A stretch of DNA of 64,000 nt from Pelagibacteraceae bacterium AG-439-F23 (GTDB lineage: Bacteria; Pseudomonadota; Alphaproteobacteria; Pelagibacterales; Pelagibacteraceae), in contig QCPT01000001.1 in assembly GCA_003212415.1 (NCBI GenBank), positions 1 to 64,000 on the forward strand, given 5' to 3'. Made by a program: the position numbers and the translations under genes. The notes under the pieces are model-generated. The model was not told where the DNA came from. It saw only the letters and a list, made by a program, of their open reading frames with translations, and ran no database searches. Positions 9,230 to 17,799 of the stretch are shown piece after piece. Each line of letters begins with the position of its first letter. Position 1 is the stretch's first letter.

Positions 9230-10197
9230 TAATTATAATAATTTTTAAAATTACTAAACTTATTATGTACTTTAAGTTTTTGAATATATTCTTTCGGATT
9301 CTTAATTTTAATAATAGCATTTTTTGGAGTATTTAAGTAATCATAGGTTCTTGTTAACAAATATCTAAGAGCCGCACCTCTACACAAGATATTTAAAGAT
9401 TTTTTTTCTTTAACAGAGAAACTTCTTATTTTTGTATATCCTCTAATAAGATTTTTTGATTTTTTCTTATTAAATATAAATTTATTATTTTTTTTATCAA
9501 AACATAAAGCATTTATACAAATAGCAATTTCGTACATCAAAAAATCATTACATGCAAAATAAAAGTCTATATATCCGCTGAGTGTATTTTTTTTGAAAAA
9601 AATATTATCAATAAATAAATCAGCATGAATGATTCCACTAGATAAATTTTTTGGCCACTTATTTTTTATTTCCAAAAAACTATTTTTCATTAAACTATTT
9701 AAATTTGGATTTATAATTTTTGATTTATTTCCAATTTTATTTAATATTTTTGGCCATTCTTTTAAAGATAATGAATTTTTTCTATAAAGTTTTATTTTTT
9801 TTGATGCATTATGAAGTTTAGCTATACTTTTACCAATTTCATAACAGTTTTTTGGGCTTAATTTTAACTTATCTTTTCCTTCAACAAAGGAGACAATAGA
9901 GGCAGTCTTATTTTTAATTTTTATTATAAAACTTCCTTTTTTATTTCTTTGAGGTTTTGGACAATTAATTTTATGCTTATTTAATTTGTCCATTAAATTC
10001 ATAAAGAAAGGTAAATCTTTTTTTTGAACTCTTTTTTCAAATAGCGTTAGTATGAATCTTTTATTTTTTGTTTTTAAAAGATAATTGGTATTTTCAATTC
10101 CTTTTTTAATACCAATAAAACTTTTAATTTTTCCAATATTATAATTTTTTTCAATATAGTTTATATCTTTCGAATTAACTCTTGTGTAAACAGCCAT
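9229..10197 (-). CDS. thrB: Homoserine kinase (ThrB type II, choline kinase-like fold)
   Basis: GIENTNYLLKT, IHADLFIDNIFF, GYIDFYFACNDFLMYEIAICINALCF. Confidence 0.93.
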   Translation of the reverse strand: MAVYTRVNSKDINYIEKNYNIGKIKSFIGIKKGIENTNYLLKTKNKRFILTLFEKRVQKKDLPFFMNLMDKLNKHKINCPKPQRNKKGSFIIKIKNKTASIVSFVEGKDKLKLSPKNCYEIGKSIAKLHNASKKIKLYRKNSLSLKEWPKILNKIGNKSKIINPNLNSLMKNSFLEIKNKWPKNLSSGIIHADLFIDNIFFKKNTLSGYIDFYFACNDFLMYEIAICINALCFDKKNNKFIFNKKKSKNLIRGYTKIRSFSVKEKKSLNILCRGAALRYLLTRTYDYLNTPKNAIIKIKNPKEYIQKLKVHNKFSNFKNYYN

Positions 10198-11150
10198 TAG
10201 TTTAACTTTCCAGGAATTTTAAATGTTATATTTTCTTTAATTATTTCCACTTCTTCAATTTCTAAAGTAAATTCTTTTTTTAATTCGCTTATAAATTTTT
10301 CTACTAAAATTTCTGGTGCCGATGCTCCAGAAGAAATTCCTACAGTTTTACAATTAGCAATTTTATCCAGGGGAACCTTGCTTTCAGAATGAATTAGTTC
10401 TGATTTATCACATCCATTATTTTTTGCTACCTCTACTAACCTAACTGAATTAGATGAATTTCTGCTTCCAATTACAAAAAACATATCACATTTTTTTGCA
10501 ATCTTTTTTACAGCTGACTGTCTATTTGTAGTTGCATAACAAATATCTTCTTTTTTTGGTTCATTTATGTCTGGGAATTTTTTTTTTAAAACGTTTATAA
10601 TTTCTCTAGCGTCATCTACTGATAATGTAGTTTGTGTAATATAGGCAAGTTTTTTTCCATTTTTTTTTGAATATTTTTGTGCATCTTCAACATTTTCAAT
10701 AAGATCTATACTTTCATTAGGTAATTGGCCCATAGTTCCAATTACCTCCGGATGATTTTTGTGTCCGATAAGCAATATATGAGAACCTTTTTTATTTAAA
10801 TTTTCTGCCTCTCTATGAACTTTAGATACCAGTGGGCAAGTTGCATCAACATAAGTTATATTTAGATTTGAAGCTTCTTTTGGTACTGATTTTGGAACAC
10901 CATGAGCAGAAAAAATAACTGGTCTAGTTTTATCTTTTATTTCTTCTAACTCTTCTACAAATATAGCTCCTATTTTTTTTAAACTATCCACAACATGTTT
11001 GTTGTGAACAATTTCATGTCTTACATAAACAGGCGATCCAAATTTATTTATACTTTTTTTTACTATTTCTATTGCTCGATCTACACCAGCACAAAATCCT
11101 CTTGGAGAAGCTAATAAAATTTTTAAGTTTTTATTACTCATTTTTTTCAA
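10197..11150 (-). CDS. ispH: 4-hydroxy-3-methylbut-2-enyl diphosphate reductase
   Basis: LLASPRGFCAGVDRAIEIV, VRHEIVHNKHVV, ATCPLVSKVHREA. Confidence 0.97.
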   Translation of the reverse strand: MKKMSNKNLKILLASPRGFCAGVDRAIEIVKKSINKFGSPVYVRHEIVHNKHVVDSLKKIGAIFVEELEEIKDKTRPVIFSAHGVPKSVPKEASNLNITYVDATCPLVSKVHREAENLNKKGSHILLIGHKNHPEVIGTMGQLPNESIDLIENVEDAQKYSKKNGKKLAYITQTTLSVDDAREIINVLKKKFPDINEPKKEDICYATTNRQSAVKKIAKKCDMFFVIGSRNSSNSVRLVEVAKNNGCDKSELIHSESKVPLDKIANCKTVGISSGASAPEILVEKFISELKKEFTLEIEEVEIIKENITFKIPGKLN

Positions 11151-12024
11151 TTAAATATTCAAGCAATATATGAGGAAAAGTTAAAGAGGCAAGCCCAATA
11201 AAAATAACTTTATATATTGAGTCATTTAATTCATTGTAGTTATTCAAAATATATATAGCAAATATGTAACCAAATATTGTTATGATTGTCAGGGGCAAAG
11301 CTTTTTTTATAAATATTGGTAAACCTTTTTTTAAACTAGTATTCATTTCATTTATTAGCGAAATAGAATGCCTTATTGAGTGCAAGAAACAAAAATAAAA
11401 AGTAAATGCTAGTACTGGATTAAGAAAATAATTTAATATGAGTATAGATAAAAAATCCATCAATAAAAGAGATTTGATATCAAAACTTTTATTTAAAGAT
11501 AGAATGATGTTTGAAATAAAACTAAGAAATATAAATAAATATAATATTTCATTATTAATTAGGATATTTGTTGAGATATCAAAATTTAAGGATTTAAAAA
11601 TAGATAAAGTTTCATTTTTATGAAATAACAATGGTGATATTATAACCAGCGAACCTTTAAAAAAGTAAATTAATTCAAGATTTTTATATTTACTTATAAA
11701 ATCAGAATCTTCTTTGCCAAAATGAAAAGCCGCAACTATTAAAAATAAAAATAATAAAAATTTAGGAAATAAAATCCATATAATTATTGTTATTAATCCT
11801 ACAATTACATAACTAATATAAAAAATAGCCGACGATTTAAAACCTAAAATTTTTAATAGCTTTTTCCCTTTTATATGGTCAAGTGAACCATGAGATATTC
11901 CAATGCTTAAAATCAAAAGTAAAGAAATTATTAATAGATTATTATTTCTTAAATAATCAAAAGCAGATAAAAATATACAAAAATTAAAAAAAATTAGTGA
12001 ATGATAATAATTTATTTTAATCAT
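11134..12024 (-). CDS. blh: Brp/Blh-family beta-carotene 15,15'-dioxygenase (retinal-forming)
   Basis: Polytopic membrane protein with GISHGSLDH and AAFHFGKEDSDF motifs; adjacent to crtY. Confidence 0.88.
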   Translation of the reverse strand: MIKINYYHSLIFFNFCIFLSAFDYLRNNNLLIISLLLILSIGISHGSLDHIKGKKLLKILGFKSSAIFYISYVIVGLITIIIWILFPKFLLFLFLIVAAFHFGKEDSDFISKYKNLELIYFFKGSLVIISPLLFHKNETLSIFKSLNFDISTNILINNEILYLFIFLSFISNIILSLNKSFDIKSLLLMDFLSILILNYFLNPVLAFTFYFCFLHSIRHSISLINEMNTSLKKGLPIFIKKALPLTIITIFGYIFAIYILNNYNELNDSIYKVIFIGLASLTFPHILLEYLIEKNE

Positions 12025-12025
12025 T

Positions 12026-13096
12026 TTAATTTCTAAATAGGGCTTTAATAAAAGTCCACTTTGGCATTTTTAAAATAATTGAAAAATCTTCCAAAATATT
12101 ACTTTTATTAGATAAAAATTTTATAACAGTATTTGAAGAGCTGCTAAACATTTTAAAAAATATATCTGGCATAATTTCAGAATTTTTCTTAATAACTCTT
12201 AAAAATATTTTATCTAAAAATTGATATTTTTTATCTATTGTAAATACTTTCGTTTTGTTAATATTTTCAAGGTTTTCTCTTATAAACTTACTGTGTTCTT
12301 GAATATTAAGAAAAGTGTATCCCGTACTTAATCTTGTCATGCCACCTGCGGTTCCAATATTTATTTTATTGTTTTCACTCTTATTTGATGGATTAAAAAG
12401 AGGTATGGCTCCTTCTTCTTTATAATTTATTTTATAATCTCTAAGGTTTAAGTGATTTTCTAAATATTTTTTAATTTGATTTTCATAATCTTTTTCTGAA
12501 TCGTCATTCATAATTGACAGCCAAGTAGTTTCAATCAGCGCTTTGTTTTTTGTAAACGGAAGTGTATAAAAAAAATGAACACTTTTTCTTTGTTCACAAT
12601 CAAAGTCCATTAGATTAATAATTTCATCATCAAAAAAGTTATTTTTGGTCTCAATTTCTACCCCACAAAAATGCTGCCAAAGATCATTATTATTTGCGTT
12701 AAGTTCAGGAAGACTATTAAAAATAAAAGAATTTTTTGTGTTTATTTCATCAATATTTTTAAAAAAAATTATATTTTTATTTTGTTTTAATTTTTCATTA
12801 ACTTTTTTATAAAATAATCCACTATCAATAGACTGATAAGGGTATTTATTACAATCCAAAAACTTTGTTTTATTTGGAACATTTATTGAAAAATTTTTCC
12901 AACATTTTTTTACACAATCATCAAAATTATGAGGAATTATTTTCCAAAAAGACCATGTTTTATCTCTTTTATACTCATTTCTTGGTTCTATAATTGCTAG
13001 AGTTTTATTTTTTAACTTTTTATGGATTTCTAATTCATATGCCAAAGATAAGCCCGCACAGCCTCCACCAATAATTATATAATCAAAGTCTTTCAT
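12026..13096 (-). CDS. crtY: Lycopene beta-cyclase
   Basis: YIIIGGGCAGLSLAYEL, DKTWSFW, GTAGGMTRLSTGYTF. Confidence 0.93.
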   Translation of the reverse strand: MKDFDYIIIGGGCAGLSLAYELEIHKKLKNKTLAIIEPRNEYKRDKTWSFWKIIPHNFDDCVKKCWKNFSINVPNKTKFLDCNKYPYQSIDSGLFYKKVNEKLKQNKNIIFFKNIDEINTKNSFIFNSLPELNANNNDLWQHFCGVEIETKNNFFDDEIINLMDFDCEQRKSVHFFYTLPFTKNKALIETTWLSIMNDDSEKDYENQIKKYLENHLNLRDYKINYKEEGAIPLFNPSNKSENNKINIGTAGGMTRLSTGYTFLNIQEHSKFIRENLENINKTKVFTIDKKYQFLDKIFLRVIKKNSEIMPDIFFKMFSSSSNTVIKFLSNKSNILEDFSIILKMPKWTFIKALFRN

Positions 13097-13934
13097 TTAA
13101 ATCAATTTCTTCATTTATTAACTGATGTTCTTTATATCTAAGATGATCTTTGTCTTTAATCAATGATAGTCTCACAAGGTCAAAAAAAGATAACAAAGTT
13201 TGAACTATTTTCCCAGTACTTGTCACATATATTTTTCCGGAATTATTATAATTTTCTATAGATTTTTTATTTAGAATATTTTGTCCAATTTTTCTGTAAA
13301 CTCTTCTTGCTACCAATATTGAAAAACGAAAACTAATTGGAATTTTTTTTATGGATGGAAAGCAACTTTCATAAAATAAATCAGCGATATTTAAAGTTTC
13401 TTTTATTGATTCAAAGTTATGAGATATATAGAATCTATTATTTTTTGAGTCTTCCACTATATCTCTTGAGATATTAGTAAGCTGCATAGCTATACCTAAA
13501 TCGATTGCTGATTTAAGCGAATTTTTATCTTTAACATTTAAAATTTTTGCCATCATCAAACCAACTGAACCTGCAACTCTATAAGAATAAATAAATAATT
13601 CTTTTTTTGAATTTATTTGTACTTTATTTTTTAAATCAGTCTCTACGCCATCAAATAAATCATTTACTATTTTTCTTGAAATTCCATATTCTTTTATTAA
13701 AGACCACATATTTTCAATAATTGGGTCACTGTAGTCTTGATTATTAAATTTATTCTTAAAGTTTAAAAAATTATTTTTTTTAACATCTATTTCTTGTTCA
13801 TTATCAGCAATATTGTCTATTGTTCTACAAAAATCATATAAATTAGAGCACTTTAAATAAATTTTTTTAGGTAAAAAAAACCCAGCCCAATTAAAAGATT
13901 TTGCGTATGTAGATAAATAACTATTATTGGGCAT
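13083..13934 (-). CDS. crtB: Phytoene synthase
   Basis: YDFCRTIDNIADN, GIAMQLTNISRDIVEDSKNNRFYI. Confidence 0.95.
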   Translation of the reverse strand: MPNNSYLSTYAKSFNWAGFFLPKKIYLKCSNLYDFCRTIDNIADNEQEIDVKKNNFLNFKNKFNNQDYSDPIIENMWSLIKEYGISRKIVNDLFDGVETDLKNKVQINSKKELFIYSYRVAGSVGLMMAKILNVKDKNSLKSAIDLGIAMQLTNISRDIVEDSKNNRFYISHNFESIKETLNIADLFYESCFPSIKKIPISFRFSILVARRVYRKIGQNILNKKSIENYNNSGKIYVTSTGKIVQTLLSFFDLVRLSLIKDKDHLRYKEHQLINEEIDLNERL

Positions 13935-15391
13935 TATAAAATTTTATCTAAAACTTTAGCAGATGATAGCACACCTGGAACACCTGCTCCTGGATGTGTA
14001 CCGGCACCTACAAAATATAAACCTCTAAATATTTCTGATCTATTATGAAATCTAAAATAAGCAGATTGGGAAAATTTAGGTTGAATTGAAAAACCAGAGC
14101 CATATTTAGTATTAAGTTCTTTTTCAAAATAGTCTGGCGTTAGGTAAAAATCTTCTACAATATTTTCTCTAAGGTTTGGCAATAAAGAATTTTCCATTTT
14201 ATCTATTACAAGATTTTTTAATTTTTCCGCTTCTACTGACCAATTGATGCCAGATTGATTATTTGGTACTGGTACAAGTACATAAAAACAATCATGGCCA
14301 TCAGGAGCCATTGATTTATCATTTGCTGTAGGTCTATGAAGATAATAACTGATATCTTCATTTAATTTTTTATTGTTAAATATATCATCTAAATGTTCTT
14401 TATATTTTTTTCCAAACTTTATTGTGTGATGTTCTACTGTTTCATAAGTTTTTTTAGTGCCAAAATAATATACAAATAAACCCATAGAATATTCCATTCT
14501 TCTCATTTTCCAATTAAACATTAGATTTGTATTTTTTGAATTTAACAGCTTTGAATAAACTGCTGGTGGATCGGAATTACAAATAATATTGTCAGCTTTT
14601 ATTTCTTTGCCATTATTTAATTTGAGACCAATTATTTTACTATCTTCAGCAATAATGTGCATAGCTTCATTATTTTTTAGAATTTCAATATTTTCTTCTT
14701 TCATTAATTTTTCTAAACCATTAATAATTTGCCCTGTTCCTCCCATTGAATAATGAATTCCCCATTTTTTTTCTAAGTATAAAATCAAACCATATATTGA
14801 AGTTGTGGTAAAAGGATTTCCTCCAACTAGTAGTGGATGCATACTTAATAATCTTCTTAATTTTTCATTTTTAATATAGGAAGACACTAGAGCATAAACA
14901 GATTTATAGCTTTTTAGATTTAGAAGAGCAGGAATTTGTTTTATCATGAAAGAAGGATTATCAAATGGAACTTCAGAGAGCTCGGTAAATCCCTTATCAA
15001 AAATTTTTTTTGTAAAATTTACTAACTTGTCATAACCGATAACATCTTCTGGGCTCATATCCTTAATTTGACTTTTCATTTTTTCTTCATTACCTGAATA
15101 ATCAAATTTAGATCCATCTTCGAATACAAATCTATACCAAGTTTTCAAAGGTTTTAATTTTATATAATCCTGAGGATTTTTATTAAATAACTGAAATAGC
15201 TCATATATTAAATGAGGTGCAGTTATAACTGTGGGTCCACCATCAAAAGTAAAACCATTTTTTTTAAATACTCTAGCACGACCTCCCAAGTCTCGATGCT
15301 TTTCAATAAGTGTAACTTTATGATTTTTTGCTTTTAATCTTAATGCTGCTGCTATACCCCCAAAACCAGAACCTATAACTACCGAATTCAT
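13934..15391 (-). CDS. crtI: Phytoene desaturase
   Basis: VIGSGFGGIAAALRLKAKNHKVTLIEKHRDLGGRA; C-terminal LYFVGAGTHPGAGVPGVLSSAKV. Confidence 0.96.
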   Translation of the reverse strand: MNSVVIGSGFGGIAAALRLKAKNHKVTLIEKHRDLGGRARVFKKNGFTFDGGPTVITAPHLIYELFQLFNKNPQDYIKLKPLKTWYRFVFEDGSKFDYSGNEEKMKSQIKDMSPEDVIGYDKLVNFTKKIFDKGFTELSEVPFDNPSFMIKQIPALLNLKSYKSVYALVSSYIKNEKLRRLLSMHPLLVGGNPFTTTSIYGLILYLEKKWGIHYSMGGTGQIINGLEKLMKEENIEILKNNEAMHIIAEDSKIIGLKLNNGKEIKADNIICNSDPPAVYSKLLNSKNTNLMFNWKMRRMEYSMGLFVYYFGTKKTYETVEHHTIKFGKKYKEHLDDIFNNKKLNEDISYYLHRPTANDKSMAPDGHDCFYVLVPVPNNQSGINWSVEAEKLKNLVIDKMENSLLPNLRENIVEDFYLTPDYFEKELNTKYGSGFSIQPKFSQSAYFRFHNRSEIFRGLYFVGAGTHPGAGVPGVLSSAKVLDKIL

Positions 15392-15443
15392 TAGTTTAGA
15401 TTTTATATTATTTTTAAGAAAAGTAACGAAATTATCTTGCTAT

Positions 15444-15941
15444 TTAAGAATTGATTTTTTTAAGTTCGGATTTGGCTTCTTCTAAATTTTTTTCAAATAA
15501 ATTATTCAATTTAGATTTATCAACAGAAGTAGTAATAATTTTTTTAACAGAATTAACTGCTATTTTAATTGAAGTATCTTTTATTTCTTTAATCGCTGCT
15601 TCTTTTATTTGAGTAATTTTATTTTGTGCTAGATTTTTTTTAATTTCTGCTGATTTATGAAATTTATCATTCATATCAATAACAAGTTTGTCAGATTCAC
15701 TTTTTGCTTGATCTAGAATTTTTTTTGTTTCTACACTTACCGAGTTCAGTTTACTTTGGGCATTATCTAGAAGTTGTTTTGATTCAGTTCTTAATTTTTC
15801 ACTTTCATCAATTTCATTTTTTATATCCATGATCATTTTTGTAAGTAATTTGTTAACAGTTTGGGGTATTTTGAAATAAACCAAAGCTCCAAAAAAAATA
15901 ATAAAAGATACTGCTACCCAAAAAGTTGCATCAAATTCCAT
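15444..15941 (-). CDS. atpF: ATP synthase F0 subunit b
   Basis: N-terminal TM plus long charged helix; position in F0 operon. Confidence 0.9.
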   Translation of the reverse strand: MEFDATFWVAVSFIIFFGALVYFKIPQTVNKLLTKMIMDIKNEIDESEKLRTESKQLLDNAQSKLNSVSVETKKILDQAKSESDKLVIDMNDKFHKSAEIKKNLAQNKITQIKEAAIKEIKDTSIKIAVNSVKKIITTSVDKSKLNNLFEKNLEEAKSELKKINS

Positions 15942-16521
15942 TTTGTTCCCCTCTCTTTCTTGATTGTTCTTCGACTATTGCAGATATACTGCTACTATTT
16001 GCTTCTTCGCCAATTAATTGTTTTATTAACTCGGATGATGTTTCAACTGCTATATTTTTTATTTTTTCACTTGAAGTAGTCTTTAGATTATTTACTTCTT
16101 GTTCGGCGGCATTTATTTCTTCATCAATATCTTTCTCTAAAGCTATTCTTTTTTTATTGATATCATCTAGTATTTTTTGCCTAGTTCTATTAAAATAATT
16201 TTTTGCTTCAAGTTTGCTTTCTAAAATAATTTTTTCAAATTCTTTAAGTTTTTTTTCGCTTTCTTCTCTTTGTGTTTCTGCTGTTTCTATATTTTCTAAA
16301 ATTTGTGATTTTCTAGACTCTAAATTATCACTAATTCTAGGTAAAATTAATTTTGATAATACTATATAAAGAATACCAAAAGTTAAAACTAACCATACTA
16401 TTTGAGAAACCCAAAATTCTGGATTTAGCTGTGGCATGCCACCACTTTCCCCACTTTGTGCAGAACTAACCAGCACAAAGTTTAAAGCGAATATTTGAAT
16501 AATTATTTTTTTTAACATCAA
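15931..16521 (-). CDS. ATP synthase F0 subunit b'
   Basis: MPQLNPEFWVSQIVWLVLTFGILYIVLSKLILPRI is typical of subunit b'. Confidence 0.92.
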   Translation of the reverse strand: MMLKKIIIQIFALNFVLVSSAQSGESGGMPQLNPEFWVSQIVWLVLTFGILYIVLSKLILPRISDNLESRKSQILENIETAETQREESEKKLKEFEKIILESKLEAKNYFNRTRQKILDDINKKRIALEKDIDEEINAAEQEVNNLKTTSSEKIKNIAVETSSELIKQLIGEEANSSSISAIVEEQSRKRGEQNGI

Positions 16522-16749
16522 CTAAAATGCAAATAAAATAATCAATGCAACTACTAGACCAAATAGTCCAGTTGCTTCAGCTAAAGCAAATCCTAATAGC
16601 AAATTAGGAAATTGTTTTTGAGCTGCTGACGGATTTCTCATTGCACCAGAAAGGTAATTACCGAAGATAATTCCAATTCCAACACCGGCACCTGCTAAAG
16701 CTATCGCCGCAAGACCTGCTCCTATCATTTTTGCTGCTTCTAGTTCCAT
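16522..16749 (-). CDS. atpE: ATP synthase F0 subunit c
   Basis: GAGLAAIALAGAGVGIGIIFGNYLSGAMRNPSA...LLGFALAEATGLFGLVVALI. Confidence 0.98.
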   Translation of the reverse strand: MELEAAKMIGAGLAAIALAGAGVGIGIIFGNYLSGAMRNPSAAQKQFPNLLLGFALAEATGLFGLVVALIILFAF

Positions 16750-16753
16750 TGTT

Positions 16754-16760
16754 TCCTCCT
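16754..16760 (-). promoter_or_regulatory. Strong Shine-Dalgarno (AGGAGG core) in front of atpE
   Basis: Minus-strand AAAAAAGGAGGAAACAATG. Confidence 0.75.
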
Positions 16761-16769
16761 TTTTTAATG

Positions 16770-17504
16770 TTAATGGTGTAAATTTAATGCATCATTTAAA
16801 TAGATGCAGGTTAAAATTGCAAAAACATATGCTTGAAGAAAAGCAACTAATATCTCCAAACCAGTTAATGCAACCGAAAAACTAAGTGGAAGCCATCCAC
16901 CAATAATTCCAAGACTTATAACAAAACCCCCAAATACCTTCATCATTGTATGACCTGCCATCATGTTTGCAAACAATCTTACAGATAGGCTAACTGGTCT
17001 ACTAAGATATGAAATTATTTCAATTACTACGATTAATGGAAGCAAGATTATTGGAACTCCACTAGGTACAAAAAGTTTTAAATATCCCAGACCATGCTTA
17101 ATAAAACCAATAATTGTAACTCCAATAAAAATAAATGCCGCTAATGCAAAAGTAACAATAATATGACTTGTTACTGTAAAAGAATAAGGAATCATTCCAA
17201 ACATATTGCAAAATAATACAAACATGAATAATGAAAATATGAATGAAAAATAAGGTTTAGCTTTAGAGCCAGCAGTGTCACTTATCATTTTTGATACAAA
17301 TGAATAACTAAGCTCTGCCAACAATTGAATTTTATCTGGTATTAATGATTTTTTTTTAGCACCTAAATTAAAAATAATTAGTACAGCTAAAGTACTAATT
17401 ACCATGAATAGGCTTGCATTTGTAAATGAAATATCTACTTCGCCTAATTTTATTTCTGGACCAATTCTATAAACATTGAATTGGTACATTGGATTTGCTG
17501 CCAT
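16770..17504 (-). CDS. atpB: ATP synthase F0 subunit a
   Basis: SLSVRLFANMMAGHTMMKVFGGF, GLEILVAFLQAYVFAILTCIYLNDAL. Confidence 0.97.
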   Translation of the reverse strand: MAANPMYQFNVYRIGPEIKLGEVDISFTNASLFMVISTLAVLIIFNLGAKKKSLIPDKIQLLAELSYSFVSKMISDTAGSKAKPYFSFIFSLFMFVLFCNMFGMIPYSFTVTSHIIVTFALAAFIFIGVTIIGFIKHGLGYLKLFVPSGVPIILLPLIVVIEIISYLSRPVSLSVRLFANMMAGHTMMKVFGGFVISLGIIGGWLPLSFSVALTGLEILVAFLQAYVFAILTCIYLNDALNLHH

Positions 17505-17516
17505 TACTATTCTCTA

Positions 17517-17792
17517 CTATTTTTGCATTTTTTTTGCAGATTTCACTACATTCATTATTCCAGCAACTACACCTACAAAAAAAAATATTAAAATTAACCA
17601 TGGCTTAGTACCAAACCAATTGTCTAAAATAAACCCAATAATTGTCCCAACTGCAACAGCGGACACTAATTCAGTGCTCATTTTGAAAGCAGCACCCATA
17701 CTTGAGGATGTTTGTTCATTTTTTAAAGATTTTCTGGACTTTGCTTTATTTTTTGCAATTTTTAAGCGAGTTTTAAACTGATCTTCTGACAT
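17517..17792 (-). CDS. ATP synthase subunit I / AtpZ-like
   Basis: Two-TM protein, STELVSAVAVGTIIGFILDNWFGTKPWLILIFFFVGVVAGIMNVVK; first gene of F0 operon. Confidence 0.88.
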   Translation of the reverse strand: MSEDQFKTRLKIAKNKAKSRKSLKNEQTSSSMGAAFKMSTELVSAVAVGTIIGFILDNWFGTKPWLILIFFFVGVVAGIMNVVKSAKKMQK

Positions 17793-17799
17793 TGATTAT

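Noticed and set aside
15861-16198. Plus-strand ORFs across atpF and b'
   Set aside because: Antisense to F0 subunit genes; low-complexity Leu/Phe/Ser composition typical of antisense of Lys/Glu-rich coding DNA.
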